Of a DNA stretch of 17,019 nucleotides, positions 1 to 7,844 are shown piece by piece. Source of the stretch: DASVDK01 sp036562265 [NCBI: Thermodesulfobacteriota bacterium] (lineage in GTDB: Bacteria > DASVDK01); assembly GCA_036562265.1 (NCBI GenBank), contig DATCKS010000158.1:1-17019 (forward strand), read 5' to 3'. The stretch's first letter is position 1. Every line of letters starts with the position of its first letter. The notes beneath the pieces are model-generated. The model searched no databases and was not told where the DNA came from. It saw only the letters and a program-made list of their open reading frames with translations. The translations under genes were made by a program, and so were the position numbers.

Positions 1-261
1 CCTCACGGCGCCTCCATCACCGGCTCGCGGCCGGCGTCCGCTCCGGCCGGGGTGAACCCGGCCTCCGCTCCTCGGCGCGCCTCTCGGCGCGCCAACCGCC
101 GGTGGCCGCTCGCCTCTGCGGCGCCTCACGGCGCCTCCATCACCGGCTCGCGGCCGGCGTCCGCTCCGGCCGGGGTGAACCCGGCCTCCGCTCCTCGGCG
201 CGCCTCTCGGCGCGCCAACCGCCGGTGGCCGCTCGCCTCTGCGGCGCCTCACGGCGCCTCC
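1..261. repeat. 123-bp perfect tandem repeat, about 2.1 copies, open at left edge
   Basis: Bases 1-123 and 124-246 read as identical copies, and 247-261 repeats the first 15 bases of the unit before the sequence diverges. The array runs off the left edge, so its total copy number is unknown. The unit is 41 codons long. Read on the minus strand in the frame of the DUF4177 gene, each unit ends in a near copy of that gene's last codons and a TGA. Each unit also holds two hairpin-forming palindromes. The plus-strand open frame across it is most likely an accident of GC-rich repeat sequence, since no conserved protein is recognisable in it. Confidence 0.93.
45..93. other. Paired hairpins in repeat copy 1 (same at 168-216)
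   Basis: Two inverted repeats lie within the unit. Bases 45-51 (GGCCGGG) pair with 57-63 (CCCGGCC) around a 5-nt loop. Bases 74-81 and 86-93, both the palindrome GGCGCGCC, pair around a TCTC loop to give an 8-bp stem. Identical structures recur 123 bp further on. They sit downstream of the DUF4177 stop, so they could fold in the 3' end of the tetrapyrrole operon mRNA as a terminator or a stabilising structure. No U-run follows either hairpin, so intrinsic termination is not shown. Confidence 0.5.
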
Positions 262-440
262 TCCACGGCGCGGGTCAGGAAGACGAACGCCATCGAGGGA
301 CGCTTGCTCGCCTCGCGGACGACGAACTGCACGCGGTCGAGTTCCCATCCCTGGGGCGTCCACTCGTTCAGCACCCGCTCCAGTTCCTCGTCGGTGACCG
401 TCGTGAGTTCGATCACCTTGTAGGCGACGCCCCTGGCCAC
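249..440 (-). CDS. DUF4177 domain small protein
   Basis: A 63-residue protein. The core (YKVIEL near residue 7, then a Leu/Glu-rich helix ending LNEWTPQGWELDRV, then a beta strand with FVFLTR) matches the pattern of DUF4177, a small alpha/beta family of unknown function recognised by its YKVVE and GWEL motifs. The start is GTG at 440, four bases after the hemB stop (445-447), with a G-rich stretch at the end of hemB that could serve as ribosome binding site. The TGA at 249-251 lies inside the third partial copy of the 123-bp repeat, so the last codons (EAP-stop) are repeat sequence. Position suggests it is the last gene of the tetrapyrrole operon. No function is assigned. Confidence 0.82.
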   Translation of the reverse strand: MARGVAYKVIELTTVTDEELERVLNEWTPQGWELDRVQFVVREASKRPSMAFVFLTRAVEEAP

Positions 441-444
441 CGCG

Positions 445-1449
445 CTACCGCCCCCCCGAGAGGAGCCGCGCGGCGTCCTTCGCGAAGTAGGTGATGATCA
501 GGTCGGCCCCGGCGCGCCGGAAGCCGGTCAGCATCTCCATCATCACGCGGTCGTGATCGATCCAGCCCTTCTCGGCCGCAGCCTTGACCATCGCGTACTC
601 GCCGCTCACGTTGTAGGCCGCCACCGGCAGCTCGCACGCCTCCCGCACCCGCCGGATCACGTCGAGGTACGCGAGCGCCGGCTTCACCATGACGATGTCG
701 GCCCCCTCCTCGATGTCGAGCGCCACCTCGACCAGCGCCTCGCGCGCGTTGGCCGGGTCCATCTGGTAGCTGCGCCGGTCGCCGAAGGCCGGCGCGGAGT
801 CCTGGGCCTCGCGGAAGGGACCGTAGAAGGCCGACGCGAACTTGGCCGAGTAGGCCATGATGGGCGTCGTCTCGAGCCCCTCGGCGTCGAGCGCCCGGCG
901 GATCGCGCCGACGCGGCCGTCCATCATGTCGGAGGGGGCCACCATGTCGGCCCCCGCCTTCGCGTGCGCCAGCGCCGTGCGGGCGATCAGCTCCACCGAC
1001 CGGTCGTTGTCGATCCGGCCGTCGCGCACCACGCCGCAGTGCCCGTGACTCGTGTAGGCGCAGAGGCAGACGTCGGTGACGACCGTGAGGCCGGGGACCC
1101 GACGCTTGATGGCGCGCACCGCCTCGGGGACGATGCCGTCCGGGTCGTACGCGGCCGACGCCACGTCGTCCTTCCGGTCCGGCACGCCGAAGAGGAGCAC
1201 GTACCGCACGCCCGCCTCGAACGCCGCCGCCGCCTCCTCGGCGAGATGCTCGGTGGACATCTGGTAGACGCCCGGCATCGCGTCGATCTCCCGGCGGACG
1301 CCCCGGCCGCCTCTGGCGAACAGCGGGTAGACGAGCCGATCCGCGGACAGCGTCGTCTCGCGCGCCATCGCCCGCAGGCCCTCGGTCGCCCTGAGACGCC
1401 GCGGCCGCCGCGCGAGCGAGAGCGTCGTGTCCTTCGTGCCGACGATCAT
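445..1449 (-). CDS. hemB: Delta-aminolevulinic acid dehydratase (porphobilinogen synthase)
   Basis: A cytosolic enzyme condensing two 5-aminolevulinate molecules into porphobilinogen. At 334 residues it has the usual family length. The zinc-site motif [14 protein letters not shown] carries Cys128, Cys130 and Cys138, placing it in the zinc-dependent rather than the magnesium (Asp-rich) class. The two active-site lysines are visible as Lys203 ([12 protein letters not shown]) and the Schiff-base Lys256 ([12 protein letters not shown]). The C-terminal NVSGEYAM and IITYFAKD motifs are also typical. The ATG at 1449 overlaps the TGA of cobA-hemD (ATGA) and is preceded by a purine-rich GGGAGGGAGG, which supports this start and translational coupling. 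Confidence 0.97.
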   Translation of the reverse strand: MIVGTKDTTLSLARRPRRLRATEGLRAMARETTLSADRLVYPLFARGGRGVRREIDAMPGVYQMSTEHLAEEAAAAFEAGVRYVLLFGVPDRKDDVASAAYDPDGIVPEAVRAIKRRVPGLTVVTDVCLCAYTSHGHCGVVRDGRIDNDRSVELIARTALAHAKAGADMVAPSDMMDGRVGAIRRALDAEGLETTPIMAYSAKFASAFYGPFREAQDSAPAFGDRRSYQMDPANAREALVEVALDIEEGADIVMVKPALAYLDVIRRVREACELPVAAYNVSGEYAMVKAAAEKGWIDHDRVMMEMLTGFRRAGADLIITYFAKDAARLLSGGR

Positions 1450-3029
1450 GGCCTCCCTCCCTTGCCTCCGGCCGCGGAGGCCGCCCGGCCGCGTTCGCTC
1501 TCCCCGGCGAACCGCGCGACGAGGGCGCGCGTGAGGGCCGGAATCGTGGCGGCCTCGGGTACGAGATCGACCCGGACGCCGGCGGCGGCCGCCGCCTCGG
1601 CCGTGAGCGGCCCGATGGCGGCAACCACCGTCCCCGCAAGGAGGGCCGGCGCCGCCTCCCGCCCGAGCATCTCGACCAGGTTGCGCACGGTGGAGGCGGA
1701 CGTGAAGGTTACCGCGTCGATCCGTCCCGCTTCGAGGAGGCCGCGCACGCCGGCGGCGGCGGACCGGTCGGGCAGGACGTTCCGATAGGCGGTGACGACG
1801 TCCACCTCGGCCCCCCGCTCGGCCAGCGCGGTCGGCACGACCTCCCGGGCGTCCCTGGCGCGCGGGACGAGGACGCGGCGGCCCCGAAGCCCGTCCGGGC
1901 CCTCGGCCGCCGCGAGCGCCGCGACGACGGCCTCGGCCCGGTACTCGGGGGGGACCACGTCCACCTTGAGGCCGAGCCGCTCGAGCGCCTCGGCCGTGGC
2001 CGGGCCGATCGCGCAGAGGCGGGCCCGGCCGAGCGCCCGCACGTCGCGCCCCGAGTCGCGCAGGCGCAAGAGGACGAACCGCACCGCGTTGGCGCTCGTG
2101 AAGACCACCCAGTCGTACCCGGCCAGGCGGTCCAGCGCCGCGTCCAGTTCGGCCCACGAGTCGGGCGGCCGGATCTCGATCGTCGGAAACTCCACGGGGA
2201 CGGCGCCCGCCTGGCGCAGCCCCTCGGCGAAGACCGACGCCTGCTCGCGCGCGCGCGTGACGAGGATACGCCGGCCGAAGAGCGGCCGCCGCTCGAACCA
2301 GGCGATCCGCTCGCGAAGCCGGACGACCTCGCCCACGACCGTGAGCGCGGGCGGCGTGATCCCGCGGGCGCGCGTCCGCTCCACGATGTCGGCGAGCGTC
2401 CCGACCACCGTCTCCTGCTCGGGCGTGGTGCCCCAGCGGATCACCGCCGCGGGGGTCTCCGGCGAGCGGCCGTGCGCGACGAGGCGCGCCACGATGTCCG
2501 GAAGGGTCTTGACCCCCATGAAGAACACGAGCGTGCCGCCGCGGGCGAGGCCGGCCCAGTCGATGGCCGACTCCGCCTTGTCGGGGTCCTCGTGACCGGT
2601 CACGAAGGTGACCGTGGAGACGAGGTCGCGGTGGGTGAGCGGGATGCCGGCGTACGCCGTCGCCCCGACGGCGCTCGTCACGCCCGGCACGACCTCGAAC
2701 GGCACGCCGGCCGCCTCGAGCGCCAGCGCCTCTTCGCCGCCGCGGCCGAAGACGAAGGGGTCGCCCCCCTTCAGCCGGCAGACGATCCGCCCGGCGCGCG
2801 CGCGCTCGACGAGGATCCGGTTGATCTCGTCCTGGGACATGCTGGGCCGGCCGCCCTGCTTGCCCACGTAGAGGCGCTCGGCGTCGCTCCGCGCGCGATC
2901 GAGGAGCGCCGGGTTGGCCAGGTAGTCGTAGACGACGACGTCGGCCCGGGCGAGACACTCGGCGCCGCGCAGCGTGAGCAGCCCCGGATCGCCGGGACCG
3001 GCGCCGACGAGGTAGACCATCCCGCTCAC
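1446..3029 (-). CDS. cobA-hemD: Uroporphyrinogen-III C-methyltransferase / uroporphyrinogen-III synthase fusion
   Basis: A two-domain enzyme of 527 residues. Residues about 1-245 are SUMT (CobA), which adds two methyl groups to uroporphyrinogen III to give precorrin-2; the motifs [27 protein letters not shown] and VPGVTSA are plain. Residues about 252-505 are HemD, which cyclises hydroxymethylbilane to uroporphyrinogen [16 protein letters not shown] (Tyr415), TFTSASTV and AIGPLTAEA are visible. This fusion is known in many bacteria and channels product into the siroheme/cobalamin branch. I chose the GTG at 3029 because it overlaps the hemC stop (GTGA), as at other junctions here, and gives the usual family start M-S-G-x-VYLVGAG. 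The ATG at 3020 (524 residues) is the alternative. The last 20 residues are low-complexity Gly/Ala/Arg. Confidence 0.95.
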   Translation of the reverse strand: MSGMVYLVGAGPGDPGLLTLRGAECLARADVVVYDYLANPALLDRARSDAERLYVGKQGGRPSMSQDEINRILVERARAGRIVCRLKGGDPFVFGRGGEEALALEAAGVPFEVVPGVTSAVGATAYAGIPLTHRDLVSTVTFVTGHEDPDKAESAIDWAGLARGGTLVFFMGVKTLPDIVARLVAHGRSPETPAAVIRWGTTPEQETVVGTLADIVERTRARGITPPALTVVGEVVRLRERIAWFERRPLFGRRILVTRAREQASVFAEGLRQAGAVPVEFPTIEIRPPDSWAELDAALDRLAGYDWVVFTSANAVRFVLLRLRDSGRDVRALGRARLCAIGPATAEALERLGLKVDVVPPEYRAEAVVAALAAAEGPDGLRGRRVLVPRARDAREVVPTALAERGAEVDVVTAYRNVLPDRSAAAGVRGLLEAGRIDAVTFTSASTVRNLVEMLGREAAPALLAGTVVAAIGPLTAEAAAAAGVRVDLVPEAATIPALTRALVARFAGESERGRAASAAGGKGGRP

Positions 3030-3943
3030 GGCCGGAGCCCCCGCACGATGTCGGCTCCTTTCTCGAGGAGCGCCGCCGCGACCTCGCGGCCGAGCGCCTC
3101 CGGCGCCGAGGCGGCGCCGACGGCCTCGTGTCGCACGACGCGGCGGCCGTCCGGCGAGGCGATCAGGGCGCGCAGCCGGAGTCGTCCCCCCTCGAGCACG
3201 GCGTGGGCCGCGAGCGGCATCCGGCAGTCTCCCCCAACCGCCGCCAGCACGGCGCGCTCGGCGGTCGTGGTCAGGCGGCTCTCCTCGTGCTCGAGCGCGC
3301 GGGCGGCCTCCGCGCCGCGGCTGCCGACGCGCGCCTCGACGGCGAGGGCGCCCTGGCCGATCGCGGGGAGGGAGACGTCGAGGGGGAGCGGCTCCCGCAC
3401 CTGCGCGAGGAGCCCGAGCCGCGAGAGACCGGCCATCGCGAGGATGATACCGGCGTACCGACCCTCGTTCAATCGGCGCAGGCGGGTGTCGACGTTGCCG
3501 CGGAGCGGCTCGACCGTGAGGCGCGGGAATCGGTCGAGGAGCTGCGCCTGCCGCCTGACGCTGCTCGTGCCGACGACCGCCCCCGCCGGGAGGTCGGCGA
3601 GCCGGGCGTACGTGGGCGAGCAGAACGCGTCGCGCGGGTCGTCGCGTTCGGGCACGGCGGCGACCTCGAGGCCGTCGGGGAGCGCGGCGGGGAGGTCCTT
3701 CATGGAGTGGACGGCCAGGTCGGCGCGGCCGTCGAGCAGCGCCTCCTCGATCTCCTTGACGAAGAGCCCCTTGCCCCCGATCTCGGCGAGGGGGCGGTCC
3801 TGGACGCGGTCGCCGGTCGTCCGGAGCACGAGCAGCCTGACCTCGCGCGAGGGGTCGAGCGCCTCGAGCCTCGCCTTCACGTGGTTCGCCTGCCAGAGCG
3901 CCAGGGCGCTGCCGCGCGTGGCGATCGTCAGGGGCGCCGTCAC
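3026..3943 (-). CDS. hemC: Porphobilinogen deaminase (hydroxymethylbilane synthase)
   Basis: Polymerises four porphobilinogens into linear hydroxymethylbilane, the substrate of the HemD domain encoded next. It has 305 residues, the normal length. Visible motifs are the N-terminal [33 protein letters not shown] (catalytic Asp83), [24 protein letters not shown] and [12 protein letters not shown], whose Cys240 holds the dipyrromethane cofactor. The GTG start at 3943 overlaps the hemA TGA (GTGA). An upstream extension of the frame through hemA coding sequence carries no family similarity and is not used. Translation is probably coupled to hemA. Confidence 0.97.
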   Translation of the reverse strand: MTAPLTIATRGSALALWQANHVKARLEALDPSREVRLLVLRTTGDRVQDRPLAEIGGKGLFVKEIEEALLDGRADLAVHSMKDLPAALPDGLEVAAVPERDDPRDAFCSPTYARLADLPAGAVVGTSSVRRQAQLLDRFPRLTVEPLRGNVDTRLRRLNEGRYAGIILAMAGLSRLGLLAQVREPLPLDVSLPAIGQGALAVEARVGSRGAEAARALEHEESRLTTTAERAVLAAVGGDCRMPLAAHAVLEGGRLRLRALIASPDGRRVVRHEAVGAASAPEALGREVAAALLEKGADIVRGLRP

Positions 3944-5289
3944 GCGGTCTGGCCCCGCCGCGCGGCGATCGGCGTCGCCTCGGCCGAACGCTCGGAGGCC
4001 GCCTCCCGCCCTCTCGGGGCGTCGGTCGCGCGGTCGAGTTCGAAGAGCGTGGCGAGCGCGTCGGCGTAGAGCGAGCCCTCGGCCTCCTCGGCGAGCCGCT
4101 TGAGCGTCGCAGTGGGCGCATGGAGGAGCTTGCCGAGCATCCCCTCGGTGAGACGCTCGACGGCCTTTCGCTGCTCGGGCGTCAGGTCGCGCAGCGCCGC
4201 GGCCATGCGGGCGAGCTCCGCCCGGCGGATCGCCTCGAAGCGGCGCCTGAGGGCGACGATCGTCGGCACGACCTCCCGCGTGCGGACGCCGCGGACGAAG
4301 GCCTCGACCTCTTCCTCGACGATCCGCTCCGCGCGCCCCGCCTCGCGCTGCCGGTGGGAACGCCCCTCCTCCACGACCGCCTTGAGGTCGTCGATGTCGT
4401 ACAGATAGACGTTGGTGAGGTCGTGCACGCGGGGGTCGACGTTGCGCGGCACGGCGATGTCGATGAAGAAGAGCGGCTTCTGCCGCCGCGCGCGCATCAG
4501 GTCGGCCACCATGCCGGCGTGGACGATCGGCGTCGGCGAGCCGGTCGAGGCGACCACGATGTCGGCCTCCCCCACGGCCTGGGCCAGCGCCTCGTACGGG
4601 GCGGTGCGCCCGCCGAGCGCCATGGCGAGCGCCCGGGCGCGCTCGGCCGATCGGCTCGCCACGGTCACGTCGCGCACGCCGGAGGCGACGAGGTGTCGCG
4701 CGGTGATCTCCGCCATCTCGCCGGCGCCGAGCACGAGGACCCGCTTGGTCGTGAGGTCGTCGAAGATCCGGCGGGCGAGCGCCACCGCGGCGTGCCCCAC
4801 GGAGACTCCCTGCACGCCGAGCCCGGTCTCGGTCCGGATCCGCTTGGCCACGCGGAAGACGGTGTGGAAGAGGCGCGAGAGGCGCGGGCCGGCCGTCCTG
4901 GCGCGGAGCGCCGCCGCGTAGGCCTCCTTGACCTGGCCCAGGATCTGCGGCTCGCCGAGCACCAGGGAGTCGAGCCCGGAGGCGACGCGGAAGAGGTGCC
5001 GCGCCACGGCCGCCTCCTCGAGCCGGTAGAGGGACGGTGCGACGAGGTCCGGCTCGACGCCCCGCCACTCGAGCAGCCGGCGCACCGCACAGTCGGCGCC
5101 GGCCGCCGCCCCGACCGCCAGGATGACCTCGACGCGGTTGCAGGTGGAGAGGGCGCAGACCTCCTCCACCTCGGGGAGCCCGTTCAGGCTCGCCAGCAAC
5201 TCCGGCAACCGATCCTCCGGGACCGCGAGGCGCTCGCGGAGCTCGACGGAGGCGGTCGTGTGGTTGACGCCGAGCAGGACGAGCGTCAT
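3940..5289 (-). CDS. hemA: Glutamyl-tRNA reductase
   Basis: Reduces glutamyl-tRNA(Glu) to glutamate-1-semialdehyde with NADPH, the first committed step of C5-pathway tetrapyrrole synthesis. The protein has 449 residues. The N-terminal GVNHTTASVELRE and the STCNRVEVI box with nucleophile Cys50 mark the catalytic domain. GEPQILGQVK follows, then a Rossmann NADPH domain with VLGAGEMAE, and a C-terminal dimerisation helix rich in Arg/Glu. The last 25 or so residues, after the conserved helix end, are a variable Arg/Ala/Glu tail. The ATG at 5289 lies one base beyond the stop of the ccsA-like gene, again suggesting coupling. The partner aminomutase (hemL) is not in the window. Confidence 0.97.
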   Translation of the reverse strand: MTLVLLGVNHTTASVELRERLAVPEDRLPELLASLNGLPEVEEVCALSTCNRVEVILAVGAAAGADCAVRRLLEWRGVEPDLVAPSLYRLEEAAVARHLFRVASGLDSLVLGEPQILGQVKEAYAAALRARTAGPRLSRLFHTVFRVAKRIRTETGLGVQGVSVGHAAVALARRIFDDLTTKRVLVLGAGEMAEITARHLVASGVRDVTVASRSAERARALAMALGGRTAPYEALAQAVGEADIVVASTGSPTPIVHAGMVADLMRARRQKPLFFIDIAVPRNVDPRVHDLTNVYLYDIDDLKAVVEEGRSHRQREAGRAERIVEEEVEAFVRGVRTREVVPTIVALRRRFEAIRRAELARMAAALRDLTPEQRKAVERLTEGMLGKLLHAPTATLKRLAEEAEGSLYADALATLFELDRATDAPRGREAASERSAEATPIAARRGQTA

Positions 5290-5290
5290 G

Positions 5291-6103
5291 TCAGACCGTG
5301 TGCCCGCCGACGCGGAAGAGGCCCACGCCGACCAGGGTGACCAGCACGGCGACGAAGCCGGCGATGGCGAGGACGGCGGCCCGGTGTCCCCGCCACCCCT
5401 CCGTCACGCGGCCGTGCAGGAGGACGGCGTAGAGCACCCACGTGAGGACGGAGAAGACGACCTTCGGCTCCCACCAGGTGATCGTGGCCCAGGCGAACCG
5501 GGCGATGATGCCGCCCGACAGGAGCCCGAGCGTGAGGAGCAGGAAGCCGATCGTGAGCGAGCGGACGTTCACCGCGTCGAGCACCTCGAGCGAGGGGAAG
5601 CGACGCGTGACCCAGCCGACCCGCTTGGCCTTCAGGGTGCGCTCCTGCAGGATGTACATGAGGCCGGCGCAGGCGGCGAGCGCGAGGAGCGCGTCGCCGA
5701 GGACCACGAGGCCCACGTGGACCGGCAGCCAGACGCCGGAGGCGCCGCTCGGGGGTGGCGCCGCGTCGCCGCTCGTCGAGGCCACGAGGAGGAGCAAGGC
5801 CGAAAGCGGCGTGGCGAAGGCGCCGAGGACCGGCATCCGGTAGCGAGTCTGGAACACGATCGACGCGCCGACGATGGCCCACGCGAAGAACGACAGCGAC
5901 TCGAGGAGGCTCGCGGCCGGCGACACCCGGTCGCCGACGTACCGGGCGACGAGGCTCGCCGAGTGGACGGCGAAGCCGACCATGGTGATCACGCGCGCCG
6001 CCCTGGCCACCTTCGGCCGGTCGAACAGCAGGAAGGCGAGGAAGCCGCCCGTGCCGAGCACGTAGAGCGCGACGGCGCCGTCGAAGAGGAGGCGGTCGAG
6101 CAT
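5291..6103 (-). CDS. ccsA: CcsA/HemX-like cytochrome c assembly membrane protein
   Basis: A polytopic inner-membrane protein of 270 residues with about eight hydrophobic segments. The C-terminal half holds a tryptophan-rich box (TITWWEPKVVFSVLTWVLYA, residues about 207-226), the counterpart of the WWxxDPKE box of CcsA/CcmC-family heme handlers, although the canonical D-P-K-E is E-P-K-V here. Candidate heme-ligand histidines are His47, His129 and His230. The family moves or presents heme for cytochrome c assembly. Short members next to hemA are often called HemX and may affect glutamyl-tRNA reductase levels; which role applies here cannot be read from sequence. The ATG at 6103 shares one base with the preceding stop (TGATG). 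The N-terminal frame extension over the previous gene is rejected. Confidence 0.87.
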   Translation of the reverse strand: MLDRLLFDGAVALYVLGTGGFLAFLLFDRPKVARAARVITMVGFAVHSASLVARYVGDRVSPAASLLESLSFFAWAIVGASIVFQTRYRMPVLGAFATPLSALLLLVASTSGDAAPPPSGASGVWLPVHVGLVVLGDALLALAACAGLMYILQERTLKAKRVGWVTRRFPSLEVLDAVNVRSLTIGFLLLTLGLLSGGIIARFAWATITWWEPKVVFSVLTWVLYAVLLHGRVTEGWRGHRAAVLAIAGFVAVLVTLVGVGLFRVGGHTV

Positions 6104-6789
6104 CAGCGGGCGATCCCCAGTGCGGACAGGGTGAACCGGCCGGCGGCGCGTCCGCCGAGCCGCCGCTCGGCCGCGGCCGTGACCGCCCGCTCGACCTCCC
6201 CCCACGCCCCGGCGGCGACGAGCGGCAGGAGGTCGAGGTCGGCCAGGTCGAGGAAGAGGTCCCGGTTGCGGTCGGCGGGGTCGCCGAGGGCCTGGAGCGC
6301 CTCGCGCACGCGGGCGAGGAGGTCGAGGTACGGCGCCCACTCGGGGCCGAAGTGCGCCTCGAGCGCCTCGCGGACCTTGCGGGCGACGGCCGGGCTCGCC
6401 CCCCCGGTGGAGACCGCCAGCACGAGGTCCCCGCGGCGGACGACCGCCGGGACGATGAAGTCGCTCCCTTCGGGGTCGTCGACCACGTTGCAGGGGATGC
6501 CGGCCGCCCGGGCATCCGCCAGGACCGCGGCGTTCACCTCGCGCCGGTCGGTGGCGGCGAAGACCAGGCAGGCGCCGTCCAGGTCCTCGCGCAGGTACGG
6601 GCGCCTGCGCCAGGCGATCGCCCCCGCCTCCGCGCGCGCCGCCAGGGCCGGGGTGACCTCGGGACTCACGACCAGCACCTCCGCGCCGGCCTCGAGCAGG
6701 CCGTCGACCTTGCGCTCGCCGACGCGCCCGCCCCCCACCACGACCGCCCGGCGGCCGGTCACGTCGAGCATGACCGGGTAGTGCCGCAT
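6103..6789 (-). CDS. Precorrin-2 dehydrogenase (CysG N-terminal / SirC / Met8 family)
   Basis: Oxidises precorrin-2 to sirohydrochlorin with NAD+, using the product of the SUMT domain encoded in the same operon. At 228 residues it matches the stand-alone type. The NAD-binding GGGRVGERKV (residues 19-28) opens the Rossmann fold. NVVDDPEGSDFIVPA (Asp104 at the position of the catalytic Asp in CysG) and AVSTGGASPAVAR are the other family signatures. The C-terminal helical region fits the dimerisation/chelatase-like part, but whether it inserts iron cannot be judged. No separate chelatase is in the window. The ATG at 6789 overlaps the gmhA stop by one base. The N-terminal [20 protein letters not shown] fits the family start well. 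Confidence 0.93.
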   Translation of the reverse strand: MRHYPVMLDVTGRRAVVVGGGRVGERKVDGLLEAGAEVLVVSPEVTPALAARAEAGAIAWRRRPYLREDLDGACLVFAATDRREVNAAVLADARAAGIPCNVVDDPEGSDFIVPAVVRRGDLVLAVSTGGASPAVARKVREALEAHFGPEWAPYLDLLARVREALQALGDPADRNRDLFLDLADLDLLPLVAAGAWGEVERAVTAAAERRLGGRAAGRFTLSALGIAR

Positions 6790-7373
6790 CACCGCTGCCC
6801 GTAGAGGATCTCGTCCACGAGCGCGCAGAGGGTGTGGCCGAGGGTGATGTGCGTCTCCTGGATGCGCGCGGTGACGCGGCTCGGAACCCGGAAGAGGTGA
6901 TCGCAGAGCGGCGCCATCGCCCCGCCCTCCGCGCCCGTGAAGCCGATGGTCACGAGGCCGGCGCCGCGCGCGGCCTCGAGCGCGCGCACGACGTTCCTCG
7001 AGTTGCCGGACGTGGAGATGCCGATCGCCACGTCGCCCCGGCGACCGAGCGCCCTGACCTGCTTCTCGAAAACCTGGTCGAAGCCGTAGTCGTTGCCGAT
7101 CGCGGTGAGGGCCGACGTGTCGGTCGTGAGCGCCACCGCGGCCAGCGGGGGGCGCTCGATCTCGAAGCGGTTCGTGAACTCGGCCGCGATGTGCTGCGCG
7201 TCGGCGGCGCTCCCCCCGTTGCCGAAGACGAGGATCGTCCGGCCGTCGCGCAGGGCCCGCGCCATCGCCTCGGCCGCACGGACGACGGCGTCGGCGTGCG
7301 CCGCGACGAACGCCTGCTTGGCGGCGATGCTGTCGGCGAAGATGCGCTCCACCCGCTCGCGAAGCCGGCTCAT
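6789..7373 (-). CDS. gmhA: D-sedoheptulose-7-phosphate isomerase (phosphoheptose isomerase)
   Basis: A SIS-domain isomerase of 194 residues that converts sedoheptulose 7-phosphate to D-glycero-D-manno-heptose 7-phosphate, the first step to ADP-heptose for LPS core. The phosphate-binding motifs [12 protein letters not shown] and ISTSGNSRN are present. Metal or active-site residues fall at His61, Glu65, Gln172 and His180 ([10 protein letters not shown]), the same numbers I recall for E. coli GmhA, which argues against the related DiaA. The ATG at 7373 has a G-rich stretch upstream. It is the first gene of the tetrapyrrole operon, divergent from trxA, an unusual neighbour for hem genes. Confidence 0.94.
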   Translation of the reverse strand: MSRLRERVERIFADSIAAKQAFVAAHADAVVRAAEAMARALRDGRTILVFGNGGSAADAQHIAAEFTNRFEIERPPLAAVALTTDTSALTAIGNDYGFDQVFEKQVRALGRRGDVAIGISTSGNSRNVVRALEAARGAGLVTIGFTGAEGGAMAPLCDHLFRVPSRVTARIQETHITLGHTLCALVDEILYGQR

Positions 7374-7499
7374 GGCCCCCTGCCTTGACCGCCGAGGTAG
7401 ACTCTTGGGACTTCCACGCGGTCCGGCACCTCGACCGGCCCGACCGCGGCGCGCCGTACGGGCGCGGCAAACGGGCGTTACCCGAAGGAGATCGACAAC
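7374..7499. promoter_or_regulatory. Divergent intergenic region between gmhA and trxA
   Basis: These 126 bases separate the divergent gmhA and trxA genes and must hold or adjoin the start signals of both. A TTGACC hexamer at 7385-7390 (plus strand) resembles a -35 box, but no convincing -10 lies 16-18 bases on. Bases 7450-7466 can form a 6-bp GC hairpin (CGCGCC/GGCGCG) in what would be the trxA leader. No operator is recognisable. The promoter assignment rests on gene layout rather than on a clear motif. Confidence 0.35.
7485..7490 (+). promoter_or_regulatory. Ribosome binding site of trxA
   Basis: AAGGAG lies nine bases before the trxA ATG at 7500, a strong Shine-Dalgarno match at normal spacing; it fixes the trxA start. 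Confidence 0.85.
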
Positions 7500-7829
7500 A
7501 TGGCCAGCGATGCGGTCGCCGCCGTCACCGACGCCACTTTCAAGCAGGAGGTCCTCGAGTCCCCGATCCCGACCCTCGTCGACTTCTGGGCCGCGTGGTG
7601 CGCCCCCTGCCGCGCCATCGCCCCCACCGTCGAGGAGCTGGCGAAGGAGTACGCCGGCAAGGTGAAGGTCGTCAAGCTCAACGTGGACGAGAACCCGCGG
7701 ACGGCCGGCGAGTACCGCATCATGAGCATCCCCACCCTCCTCCTCTTCAAGGGTGGCGCCGTGGTCGACCAGGTGGTCGGCCTCGTGCCCAAGGCGAAGC
7801 TCGAAGCGGTCCTCGCGAAGGTCGCCTGA
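7500..7829 (+). CDS. trxA: Thioredoxin
   Basis: A small cytosolic disulfide reductase of 109 residues, standard thioredoxin length. The active site reads [14 protein letters not shown] with Cys34 and Cys37; the CAPC variant, rather than CGPC, is common in thioredoxins. KLNVDENP and the cis-proline [11 protein letters not shown] (Pro78) complete the fold signature. There is no signal peptide. It is the only plus-strand gene in the window and appears to be transcribed alone: divergent gmhA on one side, a convergent gene and a hairpin on the other. Confidence 0.97.
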   Translation: MASDAVAAVTDATFKQEVLESPIPTLVDFWAAWCAPCRAIAPTVEELAKEYAGKVKVVKLNVDENPRTAGEYRIMSIPTLLLFKGGAVVDQVVGLVPKAKLEAVLAKVA

Positions 7830-7844
7830 CCCCCCTGCTTGAGC

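Noticed and set aside
52-423. Plus-strand ORF with 41-residue repeats
   Set aside because: It is the tandem repeat read on the other strand and runs antisense through the DUF4177 gene; composition is Arg/Ala/Ser/Pro typical of GC-rich shadows, with no clear ribosome binding site.
445-2958. 837-residue minus-strand frame ending in HemB
   Set aside because: The N-terminal 500 or so residues are an Arg/Gly-rich shadow of cobA-hemD; HemB begins at 1449 with overlap and a ribosome binding site.
1446-4121. Single 891-residue minus-strand open frame covering hemC and cobA-hemD
   Set aside because: Only the part downstream of about 3029 has CobA/HemD motifs; the rest is an out-of-phase frame through hemC, kept open by high GC.
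3026-5068. 680-residue minus-strand frame ending in HemC
   Set aside because: Residues before the GTG at 3943 are an out-of-phase reading of hemA, rich in Arg/Gly/Pro with no family similarity.
7385-7413. Sigma70 promoter for trxA from TTGACC
   Set aside because: The nearest TAGACT lies only 7 bases away and nothing resembling a -10 box sits at 16-18 bases, so I list only the intergenic region.
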